Source of the DNA: an uncultured Desulfobacter sp.
GTDB lineage: Bacteria > Desulfobacterota > Desulfobacteria > Desulfobacterales > Desulfobacteraceae
Assembly: GCF_963664415.1 (NCBI RefSeq)
Contig: NZ_OY761440.1
Span: forward strand, 1,612,001 to 1,676,000
DNA: 64,000 nt
Direction: 5' to 3'
The first letter of the stretch is position 1, and each line of letters starts with the position of its first letter. This document shows, in pieces, positions 33,543-42,886 of the stretch. The position numbers and the translations under genes are program-made. The notes beneath the pieces are model-generated. The model did no database searches. It was not told the DNA's origin and saw only the letters and a program-made list of their open reading frames with translations.

Positions 33543-36113
33543 ATGGATAGAATTACCCAAAAAATAAAAGCCGGCTCTGAGCCTTCACAGGCCTTGGGTT
33601 TTCAGGTCACGAGGATTCTATATGTTTGCGACTCTTACCATTTGCCAGGTTTAAACGCGGAGATCTGCCCGTCCCCCTGGAATATCATCTGGGCTGTTTC
33701 CATAGAAGAGGCTGCCACACTGGTCCAAAAGGTGGATTTTGACCTCGTTTTTATTGAAATAGGTGTCCTGGATGATGGCGGCGGGACGACCGTTCAGTGT
33801 CTTAAGGCCCTTTGTCCCGATCTGCCGGTAATTCTCCTGGTGCCGCCGTGCTACTGCAAATCCCAGCCTTTGGGACAGAAGGCGGATCACATGTTTATCT
33901 GGTCCGGAAACCCGGAACTCTTTCATGCCATGGTTCGCTTCATTGAGGATCAAATTTGCCAGGATACAACCCGCCGTGCAGTTCTCCTGGTGGAAGACAG
34001 CCTTGAATACGTTTCGTTCTTCCTGCCTGAAGTATACAAAGCAATAGATACGGCGTTCCAAGGTGCGAGGCCGCCCCGGCTTGTCTTGGCCGGAACTTAT
34101 GAAACAGCCATGCAGCGGTTCCGGGAATTAGGCAACCACCTTGATTGTGTCCTTTCCGATACCCGGCTCCCCTGTCAGGGAAAAGAGTCGCCCGGGGCCG
34201 GCATTGACATTTTGTCGCGCATTCACAGGGAACTGCCCGGTTTGCCTATTATGCTTATGAGTGCTGAGGGTACAAACAAGACAATGGCCCAAGCCATTCC
34301 GGCCCCCTTTTTGGATAAAAATGCCGACCAGCCTGCCCGGGACCTTCATGCATTTTTCCGCGAGTTGGTATGGCCCGCCCAGGCCTTGGGGAACAACGCC
34401 TGTCTCAAAGATCGGTACCCGGTTCAAACAAGTCCTGCCGGTTTTACCAGAATCGGCAACGGGTCCATCGGTGGTAAAGCCAGGGGGCTGGAATTCCTGG
34501 CCCAGACCCTTAACCGTCGCCCCGATCTTGGAACGGTGTATCCGGAAATGGTCGTCAGTATTCCTGACACCCTGGTTCTCTGCACCGATATCTTTGACGA
34601 TTATATCCGGGAAAACACCCTGGATAGATTTACCGGCCGTCCTCTGATGGAATTGGTCCAGGCATTTATCGACGCCCCTTTGCCCCGGGAGGTTCGCCGG
34701 TATTTAAAAACCTATCTTGCCAAGACCTTTTCTCCCCTGGCCGTTCGCTCGTCCAGCCTTTTGGAAGATGCCGCCGCCCGTCCCTGTGCCGGATTATACA
34801 AAACCTATATGATCCCCAATAACCATGCCGACCCTGACCTTCGTTTGTCTCATTTGGCCACTGCAGTTAAGCTCGTTTATGCCTCGGCATATTATCAAAG
34901 TGCCCAGGCCTTTGTGCGCAGTACAACGGCACCCCCTTTTAAGGACAGCATGGCCGTTATGATCCAGGAAGTGGCTGGTCGCCGGCACAACGACTTTTTT
35001 TACCCGGCCATATCCGGTACGGCCCAATCCATGAATTTTTACTCAGGGGGCAATGCTAAACCCGATGAGGGGGTCTTGAACCTGGCACTGGGTTTAGGCC
35101 ACACCCTGGCCCAGGGAGAGCAGAGTTTCAGGGTTTTCCCCAAATATCCCCAGGCCAACTCCCAATTTTCCGGCACCCGGGATTTTCTGGAAAATACACA
35201 AAACCGGTTTTATGCCATTAGAATGACAGACTACCCCGAGACCCTGTGTTTTGGCATTTGTTCAAACCTGGCGCGGCGGGATTTGTCCCAGGCCTTGAAT
35301 GAAGCACCGGTCAAGGCCCTGGCCGCCACCTATGTGCCTGCCGAAGACCGGATTCGGGATACCTGGTACTGCAAGGGCCCCAAAATTATTAATTTTGCCC
35401 AGGTCCTAAAATACGAGACCCCGCCCCTTACTGCCCTGGTCAGTGATCTCATGACGGCTTTGACTTGCGATGCCGGCGGTCCCATAGAATTGGAGTTTGC
35501 CGCCGATCTGCCCGAGCAATCGGGCCAACCCTGGAAAATTTCCCTGCTCCAGGCCCGGCCTATGTCCAGTCCGCGGGATCACAGCCTGATCACCAAAGAA
35601 GACCTTGACGAAGCCGTGTGTGTCTCCACCTCGGCCCTGGGCAACTGCATTCTGGACACCATCCAGGATATTGTCTATGTCAATCCGAACACTTTTGAGG
35701 GGGGTAAAACCCGGGATATGGCACAGCAAATCAGCCGTATCAATGCGGAACTGGCCAAAACCAACCGCCGGTTTCTGCTGGCCGGCCCGGGTCGATGGGG
35801 ATCATCAGATCCCTGGCTGGGCATCCCTGTGGCGTGGCAGCAGATCTCCGGTGCCGGTGCCATCGTAGAAATCCGGGACGGCACCATCCATGCCGATGCC
35901 TCCAATGGCTCCCATTTTTTCAATACCATCACTGCACGGGGCGTGCCCTATATCACCGTGAACCCGGGGGCTTGTGATCGCATCGACTTGGAACATCTGA
36001 CCGGCTGCCACACTGTCCGGGACGAGGGCTCCATACGCCACATGCGTCTAAAACGCCCTTTGCTGATTAAGGTCGATGGAAAACATTCCCGCAGTGTCAT
36101 CATGAACGCTTAG
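33543..36113 (+). CDS. Receiver-domain / PEP-pyruvate-dikinase ATP-binding-domain fusion protein
   Basis: 856 residues. Residues about 20-135 form a receiver-like fold lacking the acceptor (DLVFIEIGVLD, Glu for Asp). About 140-275 is a second receiver with LLVEDS, the acceptor in VLSDTRLP, MSAEG and the Lys of FLDKNA, so probably phosphorylatable. From about 300 comes the ATP-binding domain of PEP synthase/PPDK (GSIGGKARGLEFL, LAVRSSSLLEDA, CAGLYKTY, ELEFAADLPE, LLQARPM). The usual phospho-His and PEP-barrel domains are absent; instead a C-terminal region has LAGPGRWGSSDPWLGIPV. It may be a phosphorylation-controlled kinase or sensor of carbon status. gdhA follows 126 bases downstream on the same strand. 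Confidence 0.8.
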   Translation: MDRITQKIKAGSEPSQALGFQVTRILYVCDSYHLPGLNAEICPSPWNIIWAVSIEEAATLVQKVDFDLVFIEIGVLDDGGGTTVQCLKALCPDLPVILLVPPCYCKSQPLGQKADHMFIWSGNPELFHAMVRFIEDQICQDTTRRAVLLVEDSLEYVSFFLPEVYKAIDTAFQGARPPRLVLAGTYETAMQRFRELGNHLDCVLSDTRLPCQGKESPGAGIDILSRIHRELPGLPIMLMSAEGTNKTMAQAIPAPFLDKNADQPARDLHAFFRELVWPAQALGNNACLKDRYPVQTSPAGFTRIGNGSIGGKARGLEFLAQTLNRRPDLGTVYPEMVVSIPDTLVLCTDIFDDYIRENTLDRFTGRPLMELVQAFIDAPLPREVRRYLKTYLAKTFSPLAVRSSSLLEDAAARPCAGLYKTYMIPNNHADPDLRLSHLATAVKLVYASAYYQSAQAFVRSTTAPPFKDSMAVMIQEVAGRRHNDFFYPAISGTAQSMNFYSGGNAKPDEGVLNLALGLGHTLAQGEQSFRVFPKYPQANSQFSGTRDFLENTQNRFYAIRMTDYPETLCFGICSNLARRDLSQALNEAPVKALAATYVPAEDRIRDTWYCKGPKIINFAQVLKYETPPLTALVSDLMTALTCDAGGPIELEFAADLPEQSGQPWKISLLQARPMSSPRDHSLITKEDLDEAVCVSTSALGNCILDTIQDIVYVNPNTFEGGKTRDMAQQISRINAELAKTNRRFLLAGPGRWGSSDPWLGIPVAWQQISGAGAIVEIRDGTIHADASNGSHFFNTITARGVPYITVNPGACDRIDLEHLTGCHTVRDEGSIRHMRLKRPLLIKVDGKHSRSVIMNA

Positions 36114-36187
36114 AAACCCAGATAATCAGATATAGGATGAATGAATTCCCCGGCATCAGATATGTTTATGGATGCCGCCTGATCATT

Positions 36188-36212
36188 GGAGCTAATTAAC
36201 TCCATTTATAAT
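36188..36212 (+). promoter_or_regulatory. Candidate gdhA promoter with overlapping near-palindrome
   Basis: GGAGCTAATTAACTCC (36188-36203) is a near-perfect palindrome; TATAAT follows at 36207-36212, with TTGGAG 15 bases before it as a possible -35. The palindrome sits between the two elements, where a repressor would act. The ATG of gdhA is 28 bases downstream with AAAGGT as ribosome-binding site. Weak evidence, by eye. Confidence 0.35.
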
Positions 36213-36239
36213 ATTTATACCCCAGAAGAAAGGTAGATC

Positions 36240-37589
36240 ATGTCAGAAGAATTGAATAAAATCATAGCTAAAGACCCTGATCAGAAAGAATTTCACCAGG
36301 CCGTGCAGGAGGTGATTGAAACGGTACAGCCGGTGCTGGACCGCAATATCGAATACCGAAAAGCCAAAATCCTGGAGCGCCTGGCCGAGCCCGAACGGGT
36401 GGTCATGTTCCGGGTGCCTTGGATGGACGACACAGGAACCGTCCAGGTTAACCGGGGTTACCGCATCGGAATGAATTCGGCCATCGGGCCTTACAAGGGC
36501 GGTTTGCGTTTCCACCCGTCGGTAAATCTGTCCATACTCAAATTCCTGGCATTTGAGCAGGTGTTTAAAAACGCCCTGACCACCCTCCCCATGGGCGGTG
36601 GCAAGGGCGGGTCCGATTTTGACCCCAAAGGAAAATCGGACAATGAAGTTATGCGCTTCTGCCAGTCTTTCATGTCCGAACTTTACCGCCACATCGGCCC
36701 CAACACCGACGTACCCGCCGGTGACATCGGCGTCGGCGGCAGGGAGATCGGCTATCTTTTCGGACAGTACAAACGGCTGACCAATGCCTTCGATCCGGTG
36801 CTCACAGGCAAGGGTCTGAACTGGGGCGGCAGTCTCATCCGGCCTGAAGCCACGGGCTATGGTTGTGTTTATTTCGCCGCTGAAATGCTTGCCACCCGTA
36901 ATGGCGGCATGGAAGACAAAACCTGCCTGGTTTCCGGTTCCGGTAACGTGGCCCAGTACACCGTGGAAAAAATTTTGGATCTGGGGGGAAAGGTTGTCAC
37001 CCTATCTGACTCCAGCGGGTTTATCTACGACGAAACCGGCATTGATCGGGAAAAACTGGCCTGGGTCATGGATTTGAAAGAGATCCGACGAGGGCGAATC
37101 AGGGAATACGCCGAAAAATATCCGAAAGCAGTATACACTGAAACCGATGCCTCCCTGGATTACAATCCCTTGTGGACCATTCAGGCTGACTGTGCTTTCC
37201 CTTCCGCCACCCAGAACGAAATCAACGGCAAAGATGCGGCGAATCTGATCGAAAACGGGGTCTTTTTAGTATCCGAAGGGGCCAACATGCCCTCAACTCC
37301 GGAGGCTGTGGATCTCTTTGTGGATCATAAAATCCTCTACGCCCCGGGCAAGGCGGCCAATGCCGGCGGGGTGGCTGTGTCCGGGCTGGAAATGTCCCAG
37401 AACGCCGTACGTCGTGCCTGGTCCAGAGAAAAAGTAGACAGGCGGCTGCACGGCATTATGAAATCCATCCACACATCCTGCGTGGATGCCTGTGCCGAAT
37501 ACGGAGAGAAGGGCAACTACGTGGCCGGGGCCAATATTGCCGGGTTTACCAAGGTGGTTGACGCCATGCTGGATCAGGGGCTTGTATAG
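36240..37589 (+). CDS. gdhA: NADP-type glutamate dehydrogenase (small, hexameric)
   Basis: 449 residues, the standard length. All active-site features are present: Lys86 (GPYKGGLRFHP), Lys110 (VFKNALT), catalytic Lys122 (PMGGGKGGSDFDPKGK) and Asp162 (PAGDIGVGGREIGYLFGQY). The nucleotide fold (CLVSGSGNVAQYTVEKILDLG, then LSDSSGFIYD) has Ser/Asp after the second strand, typical of NADP-preferring GdhA. It aminates 2-oxoglutarate to glutamate with ammonium. A LuxR-type regulator gene and a large GDH2-like gene follow on the same strand. Confidence 0.95.
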   Translation: MSEELNKIIAKDPDQKEFHQAVQEVIETVQPVLDRNIEYRKAKILERLAEPERVVMFRVPWMDDTGTVQVNRGYRIGMNSAIGPYKGGLRFHPSVNLSILKFLAFEQVFKNALTTLPMGGGKGGSDFDPKGKSDNEVMRFCQSFMSELYRHIGPNTDVPAGDIGVGGREIGYLFGQYKRLTNAFDPVLTGKGLNWGGSLIRPEATGYGCVYFAAEMLATRNGGMEDKTCLVSGSGNVAQYTVEKILDLGGKVVTLSDSSGFIYDETGIDREKLAWVMDLKEIRRGRIREYAEKYPKAVYTETDASLDYNPLWTIQADCAFPSATQNEINGKDAANLIENGVFLVSEGANMPSTPEAVDLFVDHKILYAPGKAANAGGVAVSGLEMSQNAVRRAWSREKVDRRLHGIMKSIHTSCVDACAEYGEKGNYVAGANIAGFTKVVDAMLDQGLV

Positions 37590-37628
37590 CCCTTAAATTC
37601 CTGGTATATCCGAACCATATCGGAGTCA

Positions 37629-37652
37629 GCCGCCTGGGTCTATCCGGGCGGC
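37629..37652 (+). other. Hairpin between gdhA and the LuxR-type regulator gene
   Basis: GCCGCC (37629-37634) pairs with GGCGGC (37647-37652); the stem extends inward with GG/CC across one T-G pair. No T-run follows and the ribosome-binding site GGGAGG is just downstream. It might partly reduce transcription or stabilise the gdhA mRNA end. Confidence 0.4.
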
Positions 37653-37672
37653 CGACAAAATTTGGGAGGAAA

Positions 37673-38623
37673 ATGAGTCACATCGTGGAGCAGCCGGACA
37701 TTGAGGCCCTGGTCCGCCGCAACCGGGAGCTGGAACAATTGGAGCAGGATCACCGGCGCATGGAGCTGATTTTCAAGCAACAGGCCCACAATCTTCAGGA
37801 ACGTATGAAGGAGATTAACTGCCTGTACGGTATCTCCAAAATTCTGGAGCAGGCTGGCCTGTCCCTGGAAGATACCTTTCAGCAGGTGGTGAATCTCATT
37901 CCCCCCTCTTGGCAGTACCCGGAGATTACATGCGCCCAGCTTCTCATTAACGACCAGAGTTTCCGTACAAAAAATTACAAAAACACTTTTTGGAAACAGC
38001 AGGCAAAAATCATTGCCTATGGTGAGCCCATCGGCATCCTCACAGTCTGCTATCTTGAAAAACGGCCCGACATGGCTGAGGGACCCTTTCTGGCCGAAGA
38101 ACGGTCGCTGATTAATGCGGTGGCCGAACTTCTGGGCCGGACCATTAAACGCAAACAGGCGGAGGCCGAGCTGAGGGAATCCCGGCGCAAGCTCAAAGAT
38201 CAAAACCAGCAGCTCAAGGAAAAAAATATTGCCCTGCGAGAAGTGATGAGTCAACTGCGAGAGGAAAAAGTTGATCTTGAAAAGCGGGTGTTGGCCAATG
38301 TGGAAAATTTACTTCTGCCTTTGATCAAAAAAATGGAAGACCAGGGATCGGATTTGGACAAAGGCTACCTGCTGCTGCTCGAGGAAAATATCGCACGGCT
38401 CACCTCTTCATTCGGCACTAAAATATCCCAACTTCACCAGCGCCTGACTCCCAGAGAAAACGAAATCTGCAATATGATCCGTACAGGCTTAAGCTCCAAG
38501 GAGATTGGAAAAATGCTTAACCTCTCCTACCGCAGCGTTGAAACCTATAGAAATCATATCCGCAAAAAGCTGGGCATCAGCAATAAAAAAATCAACCTGA
38601 CCTCTTACCTTGCCGGTCTGTAA
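37673..38623 (+). CDS. GAF-like / LuxR-type HTH transcriptional regulator
   Basis: 316 residues. An N-terminal coiled helix (RRNRELEQLEQDHRRMELIF) precedes a GAF-like domain (about 45-155: INCLYGISKILEQAGLSLED, YGEPIGILTVCYLEKRP), a long coiled coil (about 155-205), and a C-terminal LuxR HTH (LTPRENEICNMIRTGLSSKE, IGKMLNLSYRSVETYRNHIR). The GAF-coiled-coil-LuxR layout is common in sulfate reducers, with an unknown ligand. Lying between two glutamate-dehydrogenase genes (83 bases after gdhA, 18 before the next), it is a good candidate for their regulator. GGGAGG precedes the ATG. Confidence 0.85.
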   Translation: MSHIVEQPDIEALVRRNRELEQLEQDHRRMELIFKQQAHNLQERMKEINCLYGISKILEQAGLSLEDTFQQVVNLIPPSWQYPEITCAQLLINDQSFRTKNYKNTFWKQQAKIIAYGEPIGILTVCYLEKRPDMAEGPFLAEERSLINAVAELLGRTIKRKQAEAELRESRRKLKDQNQQLKEKNIALREVMSQLREEKVDLEKRVLANVENLLLPLIKKMEDQGSDLDKGYLLLLEENIARLTSSFGTKISQLHQRLTPRENEICNMIRTGLSSKEIGKMLNLSYRSVETYRNHIRKKLGISNKKINLTSYLAGL

Positions 38624-38641
38624 CCCACATGGAGAACTCCC

Positions 38642-41600
38642 ATGGTCAACCTGCTGTCCGATATCAGCCGGTCCCCCCATATCATTGATCGTGCCGACGC
38701 CCTCAACCTCAACATCAGGATTCTATACGAAGCAGTTATCGATCTTTCCGCCCAAGGCCTGATCACCGCCCATTGTATTAATCTGGCCGCAGGTATACTG
38801 CTCAATGATCTGGGCCTTCCCAGCTATTTTTTTGAAAATATCACCAAGGATTCTCTCAAACAAATCCTTTCTTCCATTACCTCCAGCATTGCCGTCCAGG
38901 ATGACCGGGTGGTCCTGGTGGGCCGGGTGGCCCACATCGACTTTGACCTGGGGCAGGGCAGTGACGTCCAGCGGGTCCGCATCGCCACCCGGGATACCCG
39001 GGATGCCATGGAAAAGTTGATGGAAACAATGATATCCGGACACCGCAGGGAATATTACTACAGCCGGGAAAATGAATACTACACCTATATTTTCCGGCCG
39101 GAGACCGTAAACGATTTCACCAAACATGAGTTTGAGACTTCCGCCTTTCTTTTCAACCTTGCCGGGGATTATACCGCGACACCGGAACCCACCCGCATGC
39201 GGTATGAAAAATTCCTCAAGGCATGCAAGGCATCGGTGACGCCTCTGATCAAAGCATTCAATCTGCCGGGCACCGAAGAAACCCGGATTATGTTCAACTC
39301 AAATTTTGCCATCCCCCAGATTCCTATTTTTCGGCAGTTGCTTAAAGACCACGGTTTCACACTCATGCGGGCCTATTGGGAACCCTATTGGGACGGTACT
39401 GAGGTGCCCACGTCCATCTGTTCACTCTATCTGCAAGGAGAAATGTCCCGGGCTCGGGAAATAGAACTGATCCGGGATATTCAGGATTTTTTGGCCTTTA
39501 ATGTCGGCCCTGTTACGACCCTTTACGTGGAAGAAAAGTTGACATACAAGGAAATGCTTTTTGCCGGCAATGCCATTGCTTTTACAAGGATATTCATCTT
39601 CTCGGAAAATAATGCCCAAAGCGATCAAGCTATTATGTCCCGTCTGGATGACAAGGCCTGTGAGGAGGCGTTTGCCGACCGGATTCACAAGGCCGCCCGG
39701 GCTGCCTTCGACACCCGAACCATTGAGGCCGTGGTAATGGCTCATCCCGAGCTGCTTAAAGCCTTATATGAAATATTCGCCCGCCGATTTGATCCGACCC
39801 AGGCACTTGGGTCGGCAGATGACGCGACTGAACAATTTGAGACGCTTCACCAGATGTGCCGGACCCGCCTGGCAGAACACCCCACGACCCTGCAAATTTT
39901 TCTATTTATGGCAAAATTTGTGACCCAGTGTTGTAAGACCAACTTTTACATCCCGGACAAACGGGCGTACAGTTTCCGCATGGACAGCGGTATCCTGGAC
40001 CCCCTGGTTTACAACCGGCCTGTTTACGGGATTTTTTTTATCAATGGACATTATGCCGCAGGCGTCCACATGCGTTCTGCAGACATTGCCCGGGGTGGTT
40101 TACGTCTGGTAACAACGGGGCCGGCGGATTACGAAAGACAGATGGGAAATGCGGCCCGGCTCAGCTTTATCCTGGGACAGGCCCGGCGTCTCAAGCACAA
40201 GGATATTTGTGAAGATGGTGCCTCTGGGGTGATCGTTCCCCACCCGGTCTACGGTGAATATGCCGGGGATGCAGTACTGGATTTCACCGAAGGCATTCTG
40301 GATATTACACGTCCCAATGAAAATGTAATAGATTATTACGGACAGCCGGAAATGCTTTTTTTCGAACCGGACCAGGGGACCGCAGATTTTATGGATACCA
40401 TCGCACTCAGGGCAAAGTCGCGGGGAAATCTCCACTGGCGGACCATTGCCACGGAAAAAGGCTGCGGCGTCTTCCATTATAATTACGGTATTTTGAACAA
40501 CGGCAAATTGTTCGGGCTGCTGCCGGCCGTGGATGGCCTCTGTGACCTGCAAGTAAACGGGAAATCCCAGATGGTCACCCGGGATATCGGAAAACTTAAA
40601 AAAAAAATAAGTGGGAACATCAAAACCATAGGCATGGCCACCACGGCCATGATGACCGCTTTCCGCACCTTGATCCATCATCGTAATGTCCGGGAAAAAG
40701 ATTTGAACCTCATGGTCATCGGCGGACCCGGTGGCCGGCTGGTGGGCAATGAGCTGCTCTGCTGCCGAGGCCGGATCTGTCTGGCCATCGATAATAAGGC
40801 GCTTCTCTTTGATCCGACAGGATTGGATCCCGGTGAATTAGAAAAACTGGCTTTGGCCGCCCGTTCCGGTTCTGCCGTCGGCGCCCTGGCCTTTCCTTCG
40901 GACAAGCTTTCCCCCGATGGATTCAAGGTGCCGGCCACAGCCGCACGCACCTTCCTGCCCGACGGCACCGTGGTTGAAGACGCCGCTCTCTTCCACAGGG
41001 ACGTCCTGTTTAATCCGGACATGAGAGCGTACATCCGCAGCGCGGACATCCGGGCCTGTCTGCCCTGCGGCGGATTCAAGGAGAGTGTGACCGGAAGAAC
41101 CGTTATATCCTTTCTGGAAAATTTCAAGGAACTTGAATTCATCGTGGAAGGCGCCGGCCTCTTTTTCGACAACAGTGCCCGTCGGCAGATTGCGGCAAAC
41201 ACCGACATCCGTCACCTCAAGGATACCACTGCCAATAAAGGAGGTGTCTTCTCTTCTGTCATGGCAGAAGTCCTTCCGGGATTCCTTCTCGGGGACCAAT
41301 ACGAGGATGCACTGCTTGAGAATTCTAAGGTGAACGGCGCCCTGATTCGGGAAATTCTAAGTCTTATCGAAATCCATGTGGCTGGAGAAACAAAGATCCT
41401 AATCCACCGATGTGACGCAGATCAGCGCATTCCGTTGTTTGCCCAATCAGACAAGGCCGGAGAAGATATTCTATCCCTTCAGCAAACATTTCGCACCAGG
41501 CTCAACACTATGTTAAAACAAAAAAGTCTGGTCTGGAAAATCCTGGCGGCTTATATCCCCCAAACCTTGGTTCAACTGGTAGGCAAAAAACGGATCATCG

Positions 41601-41851
41601 AAATCATGAATAGCGATGCCATGCAGGCGTATCGGGACGCCGTCATCACCAAACAACTGGCGGCTAAAGCGTTTTACCGGTTCGGTTTGGAATGGGACAG
41701 TTTTACGTCAGCGCTGGAAAAAAATTTTACCGGCACGGTAGCCGATCTGGTGGCCTGCCCCTGTCCGGAGTACAATATTGAGGGGGATGGCACCATTACC
41801 ATTCCGGAAACAAGAAAAGCGGCTGCAAGGAAATTCCCCTGCAGCCGCTAA
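38642..41851 (+). CDS. Large GDH2-like NAD-glutamate dehydrogenase homologue with altered active site
   Basis: 1069 residues, near the size of the 115-kDa yeast GDH2 class rather than the roughly 1600-residue bacterial enzymes. The core carries ADIARGGLRLV, a QARRLKHKDI segment, EPDQGTADFMD, a nucleotide fold (LMVIGGPGGRLVGNELLC) and PCGGFKESVTGRT. Where GDH2 has KDIPEGGSKGV, this protein has KDICEDGASGV: the Lys that matches the catalytic Lys of GdhA is Ser528. That would remove or strongly change catalysis. The N-terminal 440 residues resemble the regulatory part of GDH2. It may be a regulator or an enzyme on another amino acid; family membership is firm, activity is not. Confidence 0.75.
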   Translation: MVNLLSDISRSPHIIDRADALNLNIRILYEAVIDLSAQGLITAHCINLAAGILLNDLGLPSYFFENITKDSLKQILSSITSSIAVQDDRVVLVGRVAHIDFDLGQGSDVQRVRIATRDTRDAMEKLMETMISGHRREYYYSRENEYYTYIFRPETVNDFTKHEFETSAFLFNLAGDYTATPEPTRMRYEKFLKACKASVTPLIKAFNLPGTEETRIMFNSNFAIPQIPIFRQLLKDHGFTLMRAYWEPYWDGTEVPTSICSLYLQGEMSRAREIELIRDIQDFLAFNVGPVTTLYVEEKLTYKEMLFAGNAIAFTRIFIFSENNAQSDQAIMSRLDDKACEEAFADRIHKAARAAFDTRTIEAVVMAHPELLKALYEIFARRFDPTQALGSADDATEQFETLHQMCRTRLAEHPTTLQIFLFMAKFVTQCCKTNFYIPDKRAYSFRMDSGILDPLVYNRPVYGIFFINGHYAAGVHMRSADIARGGLRLVTTGPADYERQMGNAARLSFILGQARRLKHKDICEDGASGVIVPHPVYGEYAGDAVLDFTEGILDITRPNENVIDYYGQPEMLFFEPDQGTADFMDTIALRAKSRGNLHWRTIATEKGCGVFHYNYGILNNGKLFGLLPAVDGLCDLQVNGKSQMVTRDIGKLKKKISGNIKTIGMATTAMMTAFRTLIHHRNVREKDLNLMVIGGPGGRLVGNELLCCRGRICLAIDNKALLFDPTGLDPGELEKLALAARSGSAVGALAFPSDKLSPDGFKVPATAARTFLPDGTVVEDAALFHRDVLFNPDMRAYIRSADIRACLPCGGFKESVTGRTVISFLENFKELEFIVEGAGLFFDNSARRQIAANTDIRHLKDTTANKGGVFSSVMAEVLPGFLLGDQYEDALLENSKVNGALIREILSLIEIHVAGETKILIHRCDADQRIPLFAQSDKAGEDILSLQQTFRTRLNTMLKQKSLVWKILAAYIPQTLVQLVGKKRIIEIMNSDAMQAYRDAVITKQLAAKAFYRFGLEWDSFTSALEKNFTGTVADLVACPCPEYNIEGDGTITIPETRKAAARKFPCSR
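41818..41849 (+). terminator. Terminator stem built into the last codons of the GDH2-like gene
   Basis: AGCGGCTGCA (41818-41827) and TGCAGCCGCT (41840-41849) form a 10-bp perfect stem with a 12-base loop, followed by AACGGTTAAAATTTTTTATT. The stem encodes the C-terminal AAARKFPCSR and the stop. It separates two convergent genes only 20 bases apart. Confidence 0.65.
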
Positions 41852-41871
41852 CGGTTAAAATTTTTTATTGA

Positions 41872-42489
41872 CTAATAATCACAAATGGACTGGTCAATAC
41901 TGGTGGGGACTCCTTCATACGGGGTCCATTTATTGACGTTGAAGCTTGACGAATCCCTCATGTTTTTCAATACTTCAATGCTGGTTTTATACCCTTTGTA
42001 CATCCGACACATATCCATGGCCATACCACAGATCAGCGCAACCGCCTGGATTACGGTGACATCATCCTGGGAAAATTCCCATGGTTCGGCAGTGTAAAGC
42101 CGTAATGCACCGATAACTTTGTTATGACTGATAATGGGTACGCCCAGCAATGATGCGATCCCTTCTTTTTTTGCTGCGTCAGGGTACTCAATCCGGGGAT
42201 CATCCATGACATCGTAAATGGCAATGGGAACCGCATCCTTGGCTTCTTTGATTGCCTGTTTAAAGTGGGTCGGCCCTTTTTTGAGATATTCCTCACTCAG
42301 ACCGGATGAACCCATCAGTCCCAGCTCCCCGCTCTCCCTGTTGACTAGAAAGATACAGCAGCCCTTGGCATTGAACGCGCTTTTTACACTTTCGGCGGTA
42401 ATCATGGCAACTTCCTCTTGTTCTTTGCACTGGGAAATCGCGGTGGTCAAACGGGTGATGGTTTCGTAATGAAGTTCGTGGGTCTTCAT
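41872..42489 (-). CDS. Stand-alone GAF domain protein
   Basis: 205 residues, essentially one GAF domain (about 12-165: ITRLTTAISQCKEQEEVAMI, CCIFLVNRESGELGLMGSSG, GIASLLGVPIISHNKVIGAL, LRLYTAEPWEFSQDDV) plus a short tail. GAF domains bind small ligands, tetrapyrroles or cyclic nucleotides. With no output domain it must act on a partner. AGGAG lies before the ATG. It converges on the GDH2-like gene. Confidence 0.8.
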   Translation of the reverse strand: MKTHELHYETITRLTTAISQCKEQEEVAMITAESVKSAFNAKGCCIFLVNRESGELGLMGSSGLSEEYLKKGPTHFKQAIKEAKDAVPIAIYDVMDDPRIEYPDAAKKEGIASLLGVPIISHNKVIGALRLYTAEPWEFSQDDVTVIQAVALICGMAMDMCRMYKGYKTSIEVLKNMRDSSSFNVNKWTPYEGVPTSIDQSICDY

Positions 42490-42886
42490 AGCTTTCTCCT
42501 TTTCTTTTAAAATTAAAAGATTTTACTATAATCAACTGGTTTTAGAGCGTATTAATACGATTTCAGCAGTACTCGGACGATCACGCGAAATGCGGTTCAA
42601 GAGAAATGGAATGACCTCAAAAAAACCAGCTGTGTAGTAATAAGCAGAATAACGATCAATTTTGAACTTGATATGAATTTAATATATCTGATTCATTTAA
42701 GAAGGTCAAAGAGAATCGCTTTTTATTTGTTACAAGCCGTTTTGGCAATTTCGCCCGATATTTCTGTCTGTTGATTCTCCTTTCAATTCTGGATCATATC
42801 TGAATTGCCCAGGCCGGCGGTCCTAAAGCCCAAGAATCTTTTATCAACACCGGTTTCAAGGAAATTTAATTATGTGTGGAGGATTA
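42490..42886. other. 397-base gene-free stretch
   Basis: Upstream of the leftward GAF gene; AT-rich, with no recognisable gene, repeat or RNA. On its right it borders the broken end of a beta-propeller pseudogene, so part of it may be decayed coding sequence. Confidence 0.4.
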
